DNA from: Bilabrum cf. latius
Lineage: Eukaryota > Bigyra: Bicosoecida > Bigyra > Bicosoecida
Direction of reading: 5' to 3'
Assembly: GCA_965178125.1 (NCBI GenBank)
Contig: OZ237769.1
Coordinates: forward strand, 62,001 to 126,000
Length of the DNA: 64,000 nt
Under the pieces are notes generated by a model, which was not told the DNA's origin, did not search any database, and was given only the letters and a program-made list of their open reading frames with translations. The position numbers were made by a program, and so were the translations under genes. This document shows, one piece after another, positions 1 through 11,512 of the stretch (positions within the stretch are counted from its first letter, which is position 1; every line of letters begins with the position of its first letter).

Positions 1-732
1 GCCGCGGCCAAACGCAAGGCTGTGCAGAAGATGAAGAAGGAGAAGCTGGCCCTCAAGAAGGAGATCGAGAGGGCGAGGGAGGAGGACAGGAAGAGGGCCG
101 CGGCGGCCAAGGCCAAGATCAGGGCCGAGCAGGAGGCGGCCCGTCGCCGCCGCGAGGAGAAGGCCCGCGAGGAGGCGCGGAGGAGGAAGGAGGCATACGA
201 GGCAAAGGTCAAGGAGGAGGAGAAGGCCAGGCAGGCCACAGAGGGGAAGGTGGGCGAGCTGGAGAGGCTCGAGATGGAGCTCATAGAGAGGCTCAGATCC
301 ACTCAGATGCTGCAGCAGCGCGCATATTCGGAGCTAGAAACAGCCCTGGGGGGCACTGCAGCCATGGCTGCCGGGATCACCCCGGGGCAGGGGCATGGAC
401 AGGGGCAGGGGGCAGGGGCTGGCAGCCCAGCAGGCGAAAGGGGGCCGGGCAGCGCCCGCAGTTCCCCGGGGCGTGGTGCGCCCGTGGATGGGTCTGTGGA
501 GGGGGGCTCCCGGGCCCCGGCGCACGAGGGCCCTAGCTCGGGGGCGGCGGGGTTTGCGCCTGCCGCAGGTGGGTCCAGCGCTAGGTCCGGCGGCGGGGGA
601 AGGGGCAGGGGCAGGGGCAGTGGCAGTGGCAGGGGCAGGGGCAGGGCTGGTGGGTCTGCTACGAGGAGGGGTGCCAGTGGTCGAGGGAGGGTTCGATCGA
701 CTGGGTCAGCGGGGAGGAGGAGGGTCGGGTGA
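1..732 (+). CDS. Coiled-coil protein, C-terminal part (5' end outside window)
   Basis: The frame is open from base 1 and ends at TGA 730-732, so the start lies upstream of the window. Residues 1-80 are a dense Lys/Glu/Arg/Ala helix typical of a charged coiled coil. A conserved-looking segment follows, with the motif ELERLEMELIERLRSTQ and then QQRAYSELETAL. The last 120 residues are low complexity (Gly, Ser, Arg, Ala), including RG/GS-rich stretches that could bind RNA or be disordered. Codon use is GC-rich like its neighbours. It converges with DNAAF1, leaving 98 bp between the two stop codons. I do not recognise the family; a cytoskeletal or ciliary coiled-coil protein is a guess from composition only. 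The frame contains no TAG. Confidence 0.6.
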   Translation, partial: AAAKRKAVQKMKKEKLALKKEIERAREEDRKRAAAAKAKIRAEQEAARRRREEKAREEARRRKEAYEAKVKEEEKARQATEGKVGELERLEMELIERLRSTQMLQQRAYSELETALGGTAAMAAGITPGQGHGQGQGAGAGSPAGERGPGSARSSPGRGAPVDGSVEGGSRAPAHEGPSSGAAGFAPAAGGSSARSGGGGRGRGRGSGSGRGRGRAGGSATRRGASGRGRVRSTGSAGRRRVG

Positions 733-831
733 TGATTGAAACTTGCGCATCGCACCTTGTCGAAATGCAGATCGGATTCTAGCTCGCATTGCACTGCCAG
801 CGTGGGTCGATCGAGCAAAAAAGTCTAGGCC

Positions 832-2608
832 TCAGTCCATGGCATCGATCTCCGCCTGCTGCACCACAGTGCCCTGCACCTGGGCCGGTGCAGCCGCGCT
901 CTGTGGCTCGGGTACCTGTGCGCTAGAGGCTGCCGCGCTGGCGTGCATCAGCTCTACCAGCGATGGGCCTGTGCTGCCGTGCGATGCACCCTCATCCTCC
1001 TTGCTCTCCAGGTGGGCTCTATCTGGGCCTCCCTCGACCTCCTCGCCCTCCCCCATTTCCCCACGCACGGCCGCGCTAGCCCCCTCTGCTTCCCCACGCC
1101 CCGTGTGCCCAGCCGGAGCAGCTACGCCTTTCGCCCCAGCACCGCTCCCGGCGATCTACTCGCCGTTGAAGGGGTTCACGCGCCGCCCCTCGGCATCCAC
1201 AGCCCTGCCTGACAGTGCCCTGTAGGCCGCAGCTTCGGCATGCGCGTCACGGGAGACACCCGCAGCACCGCCTGCAGCAGCGGTAGAATGCTCCGAATCC
1301 CCCGCCCCGCTGCTGGCACCCGAGCCAGGTGCCGCATCTCCCGCTCTCTTACTTCCCTGCTCCCGCACCCTCCTGCCAGCCTCCTCCGCGGCCTGCAGCG
1401 CCTGCGCCACAGTCACTTTGCCCACCGGTTCCTTGCTCCCGTCATCAAAGGCCACCCCCTCCTCCCTCGCCCGCTCCCTTGCCCGGTCAGCGTCCCCCTC
1501 CAACGAGGCCAGGAAAGCCTCCTGCCTCGCCCGCTCCTCCTCCGCGTCCCTGCCCCTTGCCATCATCTGGGAGAAGGCCTGGAAGCGGCGCTCCTCGGCG
1601 GCCCGCTTCTCCTCTCCCTACCTCAGCCGCTCCAGCCGCTCCGCCTCCAGCGCGGCCTTCGCCCCCCCTTGTTCCATGCCCCTGGCCCAGGCCTCGCACC
1701 GGAGCCGCTCATCATCGAACACCGGCCTGTCGTCCAGAAACTTGAGCCCGGGAAGGCGCGCGATGACCGTTTTGCGATAATTTTTGATGCGCCTGACCAC
1801 TGGGTTGCCCTGCAGGTAGAGCACCCTGAGGGCTGGCAGCTTCTCTAGCACCTCGGGGAGGACGGCGGGGTCGTCGATGTCGTTGTCTTGGATGTCCAGC
1901 ACCGAGATGGTCCTGCACTCAACGACACCAGCCAGGTCCTCAGCCGACTACAGCCCGTTTCTCGCCAGGTTCAGCGTCTCAAGCGATGAGAGACCCTCGA
2001 GATCGCCTTCCTCAACGCTCTCGATGCAGTTCTGGCGAAGGTTCAGAGAGGACAGCTTTGACTGCGCGTGAGGAGCAGCGAGAGAGACGATCCGCTAGTG
2101 GTGTGGACTGAGCAAAAAATGACCTTACTGCAGGCGAAAATTCGCTTGCTGTCCTCACCATGTGGGACAGTCCCGAGATTTCCTCGATGCAGTTTTCCTG
2201 CAAATACAGTGATCGCATATCAGTCTGCTTGTCCAGCCCCTCAATCGCGGTGAGACCATTGCCTTCTAGCCACAATACCTACGGACGGGTGACGAAGCCG
2301 GGAACGCGATCGTTGCAAATAGTGAGTGTTGCGACAGCCTTTTCGAACGGGCCAAGACTGGCTGCGGTGTTCTTACCTTGAGTCCCGTGTACGCTTCGAG
2401 ATTCTGGATAGAACGAAACCCCTGCGAGAAATGGAGTACAACCTTCGCATGCAGTCGGTATTCTTGAATGACGACATATCAATGGTCGCTGCGAGGCAGC
2501 GTGACTGACCTTGTAGTGAAGGTACATCACATCGTTCAGCCCAGGTGTTCTGTACCCCTTGTTAGCCTCTGCAATGCTTCTTAATACATCTGCGGTCATT
2601 TCTGGCAT
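832..2608 (-). CDS. DNAAF1: Dynein axonemal assembly factor 1 (LRRC50/ODA7-like)
   Basis: A cytoplasmic leucine-rich-repeat protein needed to preassemble ciliary dynein arms. There are four exons on the minus strand: 2608-2510, 2421-2377, 2278-2159 and 2061-832, about 497 residues, ending in TGA. The introns are 88, 98 and 97 bp (donors gtcagt, gtaaga, gtgagg; acceptors cgcag, cgtag, cgcag), all in phase 0. The LRR block runs through LWLEGNGLTAIEGL, SLYLQENCIEEI and LSSLNLRQNCI. It ends in the family signature RLPGLKFLDDRPVF followed by EAWARG, the usual DNAAF1 cap. The C-terminal half is charged and Ala/Gly-rich. Three in-frame TAG codons (minus strand, plus-strand positions 1948, 1618 and 1156) must be sense; the first lies in an LRR as NGLQ. 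The start ATG at 2608 opens MPEMTADVLRSI, matching the usual short N-terminus before the first repeat. Confidence 0.88.
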
Positions 2609-3252
2609 GGTTTTCGTTTCTTGATGTAACGTGAATTTGGCTAGAACGGCCCCGGCAGTTCAACGACAAGTTGGACGAACCTTCTTGAACCTGGGTGAAG
2701 GTTCGTTCGATCAAAGGAACCTTGCCGCGCGAAGCAGCTGATCGATTTCGGAGCAGCTGCTTCTTCACAACAAACCAACGGCAACAGAGTATACAGCCTA
2801 GCATTAGCACATACACTTACATGCACGGACGAAAGTTCGATTGGCGTGCTGCAGGATACATGGCACCACTGGGTGAGCTGGGGATGTGGCGAATCCAGAC
2901 TACCATCACACGTCTTTCACCACGGCATGACTTCATATTTCGAAGTGCAGACAAACGTTTCGAAATGCTATTCAATTTTGCATTGCAGCCATCCATCCAA
3001 CTCTACTGCTGGTCCGATATGCGGCCAAGACAGCGCCAGGCCGATTGAAGGCGATGACAGTGGGACTGGCCTTGTCAGCTGCCCATGGATATTACCTGAT
3101 GCAGGCAGCTGCATCGGAGCAAGTTACCGAGGGCCATAATCCATCCTGGTAATATTTAAACGGGCAACTGGAGACAGAATCGTACCTGTGGCGGGCGAAG
3201 CCATTGCCTCATCAGGTGTGCTGGTGCACCGTCAGGGCTTGATGGGCCAACG
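2609..3252. other. Intergenic region without a convincing gene
   Basis: This stretch separates the 5' end of DNAAF1 from the 3' end of the DUF1279 gene. It is less GC-rich than the genes. Short frames are present on both strands, but none has domain-like composition or family resemblance. The part next to 2608 should hold the DNAAF1 promoter. I see no RNA gene or clear repeat. Confidence 0.5.
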
Positions 3253-4121
3253 TCATCTGCGGCCACTGGCATCCTCGGAGTCCTGCCGTGCCGTTCCAGT
3301 GGCAGGGTCATTGATGTTCCGATCTTCCTATCTAGAGCTGCTGCCAGAGGAAGTTTCGCTAGACCCTGATGATGATGGGTCTGCAGCAGGGGCTCCAATC
3401 AAGTGGGGGATAGAGGGCAGCAGCAGAACGGTGGCCGGCAGCCTGACGATCTCGAACACCTCCGTGAAGACGTATGCACCGGCAAGAGAAGTGCACCAAG
3501 GAGCCATGCTTCCGTCTTCATTCTGCGGCATTGAGCTGAGTATGCCTTGCAGGGCTGGCTGCAGCGCCTCGGGCAGGGCACCCACCAGCTGCTCTGGCTG
3601 GAGGCCAAAGTTCCCGTTCTGCGAGCCATAGAATCGAACAAAGAGAACTATGAGCACACAAATCTAGACAATTTATCTGCACCATCCCCAAGACAATAGG
3701 GGGAGACACCAGTAGCGACTAAACTATAGTGGCTCACCGCGTCGAGGAAGGCATAGCTTGCGGCCATCGGCCCAAGCCAAAACGGGCCGAAGTATATAAG
3801 CGGAAACCATAAGCCGAACCTCCGAAATAAGTGCTTGAACTTCGGCAGTACCCCATCAAGCGCCTAAACACTCTGCCATTCTTTCCTAAAGTTTCCCATG
3901 ATGTCCAAGCCGTGCCTATCTTGCTCGTTGGAGGAACTCATGTGGCGCATCTGGATAGAATTACAGGTAATACCTACTTGATTCAGAGCAAATGTCCCGG
4001 GAATCCTGAGATTGGAGACCATTGGCTGCGCTATACAGCCACCGGGCAGTTGCCTCTGCAACATGCAGCGCCCCGCGCTCCAACCAGCCCTCCCGCGACC
4101 TAGCATGCGGTTTTGTGGCAC
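3253..4121 (-). CDS. DUF1279 / FAM210-like membrane protein, probably mitochondrial
   Basis: Two exons, 4121-3738 and 3618-3253 (TGA), with a 119-bp intron (donor gtgagc, acceptor ctcgcag). The core reads KFKHLFRRFGLWFPLIYFGP..., then a second segment ending AYVFTEVFEIVRLPATVLLL. This arrangement matches the DUF1279 fold of FAM210 proteins: a YG/FG-containing hydrophobic helix, a short acidic spacer, and a last helix followed by an (L/V)RLP motif. FAM210 proteins sit in the mitochondrial inner membrane or chloroplast and influence translation. Two in-frame TAG codons are read as Gln: position 3864, giving WQSVQALDG just before the first helix, and position 3328 near the C-terminus. The N-terminus before MSSSNEQ is rich in Arg, Leu and Ser and could be a targeting peptide. 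The exact start, at 4121 or a later Met, is unsure. It is divergent from the large gene at 4271. Confidence 0.6.
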
Positions 4122-4270
4122 TACAATACTAGTACGGAACCTAGCGCGGGAGTTGACGAACTAGGTATCCTCAAAGTGCCCGCCAACACCCAGCCCCGAT
4201 GCTGCGATGACGAACGCGCGGCAAGAAACCGTGCTCAGTGCGCCCGGTGAGGGTACTTCTATTGCCAGTG
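4122..4270. promoter_or_regulatory. Presumed bidirectional promoter region
   Basis: 149 bp separate the divergent starts at 4121 (minus) and 4271 (plus). Both genes should initiate here. I see no recognisable TATA box or other element, so the call rests on gene arrangement alone. Confidence 0.3.
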
Positions 4271-7200
4271 ATGAGCTCACCAGGGTTATAGGAGCTACTG
4301 AATGATGTGGAGAGCGAAAACAATAGACATAAAACCGCCATGGAATGTGTGAATGCGGCAGATCCACCAACGCAGCTCGATTGTGACAACAGTCACAGCG
4401 ACGCTCACGAGAAGAGCCGCACACCAGACATAAATGGACATCGTAACCCCAACGCAATTGATGTCTCCATTGAGCGAGTTGAGATGCGTGGATAGCGTTA
4501 CTTGTGTGATTTAGACTAGCAAGCCCGTGGATTAATGGCAGTCGTCCAACTTGCCGGGCAGCGCGTAGCGCCAGGCAGGCGTCAATCGACTGATTTTGAT
4601 ACATATGAGAGCGATTTACGACAGGGTCTGCTATTTTCTGCGCATGCGACTTTTGCCCATCGACGAGAGCACCTCGGGCATGCGGCGCTTTTCCCGCCTA
4701 GGCAGCCGTCTGCGTGGCACGCCCAGGATTCTTCCCGGCAGGCATTTCTGGAAGAATTGTTCTCACTGCACTCCGATATACATGAGAGCGTCGGACGGGC
4801 CGCGAGCAGTCGTTCTGCTCCGACTGGCCTCTCGCCCGGCCGCCTGGGCACCTCAGCCGGCCGGCACGGTGCGGATCGAGCACCCGGCAGCAGCAGCAGC
4901 AGCAGCCTGCGATCCCACGGCAGCTGCGCGTGGCTCGCCAGGCTCCTTGCTGGTGGTGAAGATCGCCACGGAGCCAGCGGGGGCAACAGTCCGCTGGCTC
5001 CGTCCGGCCGGGGGCAGGCAGCCACAGCCCGGCGGGCGCGTGGTGCCAACGCAGCTGCTGCGGCTGGCTCGGCCGACTCATCGCCCGGCGGCGGAGTCAG
5101 CCAGCGGGCCATCGCTGCTCTGCAAGGCTCCCTTCTTGTCCCCGCCAGTCACCTTGTGGCCGTGGATGTGCGTGCAGCCCACGATGCAATGGCGCGGGCA
5201 GCGCAGGCCCTGGCTGGGTCGGCCTTGGGGGGCGCACAGGAGTCGGGCTTGGGACCTGGCGGGGGAGTGGAAGGGGTCGGGCTGGGGGAGGGACTTGGGG
5301 ACGACTGGCTGGAGGTGCGCGGGACCAGCTGGGGCCACTCACGGGGTGGGCATGGGGCAGGGAACAAGGTGGGGTCGTCGTCGCTTCTGGGCATGCTGGG
5401 ATTCGGTGGTGCAGAGGTGGGGGGTGCGGGAGGCAAGGGGGCTGCAGGTGTAGTTGGTGCGTCGCATGCGACTGGGGCTCTGCATGGTATCGCACATGCA
5501 TTGAGAGTGCACCTGGCGAGCGCATAGGCGGCAGATGCAGCCAGATCGATAGGTCTGCTGGCTTAGACGACGTGCCTTCCGGTCCTGGCGCTGTGTGCCA
5601 CTCGCGGTGCGCTGCAAGGCCATGGTGCCATCGGGGGGCTGGCTGCTGCTGACGGGGCGGTCATGGCGCTGGCGCAGGCTTTAGCTGCTGTGCCCAGCAC
5701 TCTAGATGCTGGATAGCTCGTGAGCGGGCAATCTCGGACCGAAATCGTCAGCTCCAATGGGAAGTAGAATCCAAGCCCGCCGGTGGACATCCATGCAATG
5801 GGCCTCGGTGCAGTGTCCATGCAGCTATGTGCCACTGCGGCGAAGCGTGCGGCCCACGTGTTTGGCAGCGCGCGGGGCGGTGTCTTGCTGTACGCGGGCT
5901 GGGTGGATAAGGGTAACAGCCACGACCCCAGGCAGCGCAGGTACAAGCGGAAATTTGTGCTGGTGGGCGTGTCGGTGCTGGGCACGAGCGACCGGATGGC
6001 GTGGCGGGGGGGTGCTGCCAGGCGGGCATCGGGCGAGCAGGGGATTGGTGCCAAGTAGGCGACAAGCGGGCCCGATCCGGGTGCACTGGAGCAAGGCGTG
6101 TCCCATGGCGCGCTGGGCTCGAGGGCTGGGTTTATCCTGTACGGGCCCAGCCCAGCTGCTGTGCTGCGGGCCAGCTAGCAGGACACGACTCGCATGTGGT
6201 TCGGACCCGGACAGCTGCGTGCCGTGCTGGAGGGCACCACATCCGGCAGGGACCCGACAACTGTGTCGATCCGAAGGGACGTGCTGCTGCAGGCGGCCGG
6301 GGGGAACAGCCAGCGTGAAGGCACTGTTGGGGGGCCGTTCGTGTTCCGCGTGTCTGAGGGCAGTCGGCCCGAGAGCACGAGATACCTGAGGCTGCAGACA
6401 AGTGTGGATGCCCTGGCGCTGGCTGCCGCGCTGGAGCACTGCTGCTGGCTCCTGGGCGTGTTCCCTGCAAGCCTGGCACCCCCAGGGCGGCGCCGCTCCT
6501 CCAGCCAGCACCCCTGCATGCTGGTGCCCGAGTCCCTCATGCAGTCGTGCGAGCCGGTAGCAGGCGCTCAAGTGGCGGGCCAGCAACGGATGGCGCGAGG
6601 GCGGAGCAGGGTTTCGGTGGCGTCGCCCCGGTCCTCTCAGGCATCGATGGGGGCTCTTGTCCGTGGTGGGCCGGGAGCTCGCCCGCTGCCCCCAGTGGTA
6701 GAGGGGGACAGGCGCGCGCGCTTTTCGTCCAACCAGTTTTCGCAGGTTGGGCGGCTGGCTGGCAACTCACGATCATCAGAGTTCGGACGCAGTCCTGCAG
6801 CCGCGTTTGGATCTGCTGCCGGCAGTACCACAGGCTCAGAGCCCAGTTTGGACACAGGAGCTACCGGCAGGTCGCTGGGGATGCTGGGCGACTGGCTCTC
6901 GAGGCAGTCGTCGTCCAGCACCGTCTCGACGCAGAGTGAAGGTGGAAGGGCACAGGCCTCCGCTTGGGCCCAAACGCATGGACCAGAGCTGTACGGGCAC
7001 CAGGCAGGGCTGCTGCAGGCCCTGTCTCGCCGCCCCAACGCAGTCGCTTGGGCGGCCCGGGCCCACAGGTTGGTGCAAGCGCCGAGGGATGCAGACAGTC
7101 CTTAGGAGTACGGAGCCGCCGTGATGAAGCTGCTGCAAGGGGGTCGGTGCCTGCCGCTTGCATGGGCCGTGGATGCAGCGAGTGCAGCGGCAGGGGGCCT

Positions 7201-10200
7201 GGAGGGGGCCTCCGACAAACACCTGGATGCTGGCGAATGCAGCGTGCAGCAGCTGCTGCGCGATCTAGCCCGGGATTCCGCGTGCATTGCATGGTCATGC
7301 GCCGCCCCAGCTGCTACCAGCGATGCTAGCGCGTCGACGGACGCAGATCCTCGGGTTGTGCGCCTGTCAGCGCCTCCCTCGGCGTGCGCCACCGCTAGCA
7401 CAGGCTCTGTGGTGTTAGAAGGCACCGCGGGGTCGAACGGTGTATCGTGCCCGTGCAAGGTGCTGTGGATGGGGGGCGCCGACCCACCTGGGTGCAGTGA
7501 GAGTAAAGAAGCGACCGAGACCGCCGGCACAGCTGACCCGAACAGTGCACCCCCATCCGTAGCGTTAGTAGATGCCTGGAAAAGGGGACGATCGCGTGAG
7601 GATACCGCGGGGTAGTCAGGGCCAGAGGATGACGGCGTAGGGAAGGAAGCTCCACCTGTTGCAAGGCAAGACAGCTCCGAGTCGGTTGGCAGGCTTTCCG
7701 AAGGGATCATTAGCATTGATTCGTCGGAGGGCGGGCAGGCGAACGGTGGGCCCGGCGCCTCGGTGGATGGCAGTGACAGCAGCAGCGACGGGCCTCGTGC
7801 AAACGGTCGTGGGCTGGTTGGCTCTGGGGACAGCTCGTCGATCCTGTCAGACGGATCCGGCAGCATTGATATCATGGACGTTCTACAGGACAGGCAGAGC
7901 AAGCTCGCGGACCTTCTCGAGCGCATGAGCTACCCGCGCATCATTGACAAGGCAGCGCCTGAAGAGCTTCATGCCGCTGCCTTGGCAGCCTTTCACTGCA
8001 GCCCAGAGCACTTCCGCGTGCCTCAGCACGCACATGGCGCGGCTGGGATCGTGGAGGGGCTGGCCGAGGCCATTGCAGAAACGAGCGCCGTCGTTGATTT
8101 CAGGCAGAAGCAATCGATCGCTCTGGAGGAAGGTGGACAAAGAGGGCAATCCATCAAGGGTCGCACCCCCCTCTCGCCCCATGACTGCCTCGATCTGTCG
8201 CTCGAGCTGCTGGCGCGCTGTGGGCGCACATCGCTGGGTGGAGACGTGTATGAAGTGCTTCGCTGGAGCCTCGGGCACCCGGATCACACGCTCGTGTGTC
8301 CACTGAGCCAGGATGGAGAGCCGCTGTGCTTCCAAGTGACGGACACGTACATGGGCCCCGCGGGCGGCGAGCTCGCCAACAGCAACGATGGTGTCTCACA
8401 AACTGCCGGTGGGCCAGCCGGCGCTGCTTCTGCTGCAGCAGCAATATCCCTGTCGATCCGACCCCATGAAACAGCTGCCACACATCCCACCGGCGTGTTT
8501 GTGCGGTTTTCCTGCTGCTTTACGTACAAGCTCGTCAACCTCGCTGCGCCGTCTGGGTTTGTAGGCGGTGTGGAATCGCCCACTGGCAAGCGGCACTCTA
8601 ACTAGCGCACGGGCCCGGCTGACTCCCCCGCTGGAGCATCTGGCGCAGGGTCTCCTTCGTACCAGCAGTCGATGGGCAATTTCGGCCCTCGATCTCGGCG
8701 AAGGCGCTCTTCGGTGCCTGATGCCGTGGCCATGGGCACTGTGGCGAGGGCACGCCTGCGGGGCGGGGGGCAGCCAGTCAGGCGGTAGGTAGGTGCTGGA
8801 CCTAGGAGGCTGGATCCCGCGCGCACGAAGCAGCGAGGAACCTGGCGCGCCCTCCCGCCTGGCCCGGCTCCGGGTCTAGAGTAGCGAGCCGCCGGGGAGC
8901 GACATGTCGAGACATCGAACAACGCCACGGGTCCCCAGCCCAGGCAGGCAGCTGGCGCCAGAGCTGGCATGTGGATCCAATCCCCCAGCCAGGTGGACTC
9001 TGGTCCAGGGCTTCGATTCGATAGATCTGCCGTGGCCGGGCGTCGTCCCCTGTGGGGCTGCGTGGCCGCGCACGTCTCTCGCACGTACCTCGTCTCTGAC
9101 GGGCTGCTGGTGCCCATCTAGGACGGTGTGGTGCGACTTGCCGGATGCATGCAGGGGCAGGAGCTCTCTCCGAGTGAGCTGCTGCGGTAGGCGTACGTGT
9201 TGTGGGATTTGTAGCCTCCTCCTGGCAGCGCTGCACTGCATGGGGGTGCACCTGAAGACCAGAGCCAGTAGATGCCGCCCGCCTGGGAGATCCCCACCGC
9301 GGTACAGGTGGAAACTGTGCTCCGACAGGGCACCTTGCTCCAAGGAATACCGATGGAAGGCATGCGCGCCGCCGCCAATGTTATCCATCGGGCGTGCGAG
9401 GAAGCTTAGAGGGGCGCCCTGCAGAGAGACTTCGACGAGCAGCAGGCTGCATACGTTGAGACATGCCGGCGGGCCATCGGCCGAAGCATGAACGGAGTGC
9501 AGCTGCAGATCGCCAAGGCGGCGAGACTTGGGATCGAGAAGGCCGGCCGAGCACAGCTATAGCAGGCGCCGTTAGGCGCACAGGTACAGGCTGGTGTGCA
9601 GGCGCATGATAGCGGGCAAGGGCAGCCAGTCGCTCAAGAGGATGCGCGCGAAATCCGAATGCGCCAGTGCTCGACATGCAACGGTCCATCCGCCAGCATG
9701 TCGCCGCCTGCCTAGTCCGACGCGTTGCAGCACGCCTCGGTATTGTGTGAGCACCGTGGACTCGCGACTTGTGACGTGGTACCTCGTGCTGGCACGCATG
9801 CGTATTCGGCCGGCAAGGGCGATGAGGGGGCTGGAGCCCAGGCGAAGGCACCATCTCCTAGCCCTGACCGTAGCCGCAGCCGCAGTCCCAGCCCAAGCAG
9901 GGATGCGGGCGAGGTGCCCACTATGTCTGCCCCGGTGTCCAGACCAGAGTCCCCAGCGATCGGCGAGGGGCAGGCCGCTGCCGCCGACGACGGCGAAGGA
10001 CACGGCGGCGCTGGACCGTCGATGCCGTCAGGAGCAGACAGGCACAAGCATAGCCGCGCATCGGCTTCGATTAGCAGCACGGTGAGCGGAGCGGTGGCGG
10101 CCGGGTGGAAGCCAATCGCGGCGAGAGGTGATGCAGGCGGGCACAGGGGAGCCTCGGGCCCTGCAGGGGCGAATGGCCACACCTCGACGGGCCCTGCAGG

Positions 10201-11512
10201 GGCGAATGGCCACACCTCGAGCCACTCATCCCCGGCCAACAGCATCAGGTCCTGGACCTCGTGGCAGCGGCTCGTCGACACTCGTCACATGGTGAAGGAG
10301 ACCCTGGGGCGCATGCGCGAGGAGGAAGTGCGCGCATCGAGCGCCCAACTCGCTTAGGCTACAGGGGTGCAATCGGCACAGGACGGTGCGACGGCACTCA
10401 AGCCAACGAGCTAGCCCCAAGAAGGTGTCCGTGACCCGGATGAGAAAGAGCAAGCGTCGTCCATTTCCCCCAGGAGCAGGCAGTCTCCCTCCCCTTCCCC
10501 TGGATCTGCAGCCTCGCCCCTGCTCGTGGGCTCCCTCCGGCGCATGACCGGGGTGGGGGCACAGCACCCAGGGCGCATGACCGGGGCGAGGCCCCTCCCG
10601 CCCGCTGGTCCCAGGACCAGACGCACGCTCGATAGGGGCGAAAACATGGCGCATGGTGGCACTCATAGACATGCAATAAGCATGCCCTCGTCCCTTGTCA
10701 GCCACGCGCAGCAAAGCCTGGACAGGCGCGCGGCTGGCAGTATCCGAAGGCACCACGCCGGGTCGCCTGGTGTGGGCACACACGCACCATCGCAAGCAGG
10801 CATGCTTGGGAAACACAAGCCAGATGATGGTGAAGCAGCCCCACGGAGTCGAGGCGGGCGAGGCCTTGCCCACCTGCAGCAGCCCACACTGTCTACCATC
10901 CGTCGCACCGAGGCGCTGGAAGAGGAGCGGAGGGCGCGGGATGCGGGGCTGCTGCCGGAGGCGGCAGACGGGGAGGCTGCAAGCCTATTCGTGCAGACGC
11001 TCCGGTCCTCAAAACCGTTGCAGGGGAAGGACCACGCGCCGCTTGTACCATAGAGCAGGTCGGGGGTGGAACCAGTGCACCCCGGTGGCGGCAATAAGTC
11101 AGGGCCTGGCTCATCCTCTCGGGGCATGAATGGTACCTCAGGGCCTGGCTCATCCTCTCGGGGCATGAATGGGACATAGCCGTCACGAGCGCCGGAGGAG
11201 GGGCCGCTGAGTGACGGCGCGCGGAGCAAGGGCGCGCCCACTCGATTCGCCTCCCTATAGAGGAGAACTGCCGGCAGGGGTGGGAGCAGCGCCGCAGGGC
11301 AGCATGGCGGGCAGGGTGCGTGGGCCTTTGAGACTGTGCACGCGTGGGCTGCAGCGGGCGATGCCGCCAATGGTCGGGCTAAGCGTGATGCAGCTGTCAC
11401 GAATCCGGGTGTGGTAGCCAAAGAGGTGTCTCGTGTGGCGCCTCGCAAGGTCAGGGGCGCGAATCGGCAGTCTGGCGGGAGGGCACGACGCCTGCGGTAC
11501 GACTTCGAGTGA
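4271..11512 (+). CDS. Very large uncharacterised protein (2,413 residues) with a possible PH-like domain
   Basis: A single frame of 2,414 codons from ATG 4271 to TGA 11510-11512 is interrupted only by 26 TAG codons and never by TAA or TGA. TAG positions include 4289, 4493, 4517, 5525, 5564, 5714, 5765, 6056, 6176, 7103, 7613, 8603, 9119, 9188, 9212, 9269, 9407, 9560, 9713, 10355, 11051 and 11258. The start at 4271 gives a natural-looking N-terminus (MSSPGLQELLNDVESEN). Around residues 530-725 a pattern YAGWVDKG ... RRYKRKFVLVG ... YLRLQTSVDALALAAALEH resembles the ends of a pleckstrin-homology domain; this is weak. Further blocks at residues about 1200-1430 (MSYPRIIDKAAPEELHAAAL; LGGDVYEVLRWSLGHPDHT) and 1590-1780 look folded. 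The rest is low-complexity Ser/Gly/Ala/Arg. Two exact duplications (33 and 39 bp) lie near the 3' end. I do not recognise the family. Confidence 0.75.
10157..10222 (+). repeat. Two tandem 33-bp units inside the large gene
   Basis: Adjacent near-identical copies encode GPAGANGHTS with a one-residue spacer. The period of 33 bp keeps the reading frame, consistent with slippage inside a coding low-complexity tail. Confidence 0.85.
11099..11176 (+). repeat. Two tandem 39-bp units inside the large gene
   Basis: Copies at 11099-11137 and 11138-11176 differ only in the last few bases and encode SGPGSSSRGMNG twice. The frame is preserved. Confidence 0.85.

Noticed and set aside
2695-3139. Short plus-strand ORFs between DNAAF1 and the DUF1279 gene
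   Set aside because: No conserved composition, no start context or splice support, overlapping each other in different frames.
4207-4375. Spliced 5' exon for the large gene using donor gtgagg at 4247 and acceptor cgcag at 4371
   Set aside because: The spliced frame hits TGA or mismatches phase; the unspliced frame from ATG 4271 is open with Gln-coded TAG and looks coding.
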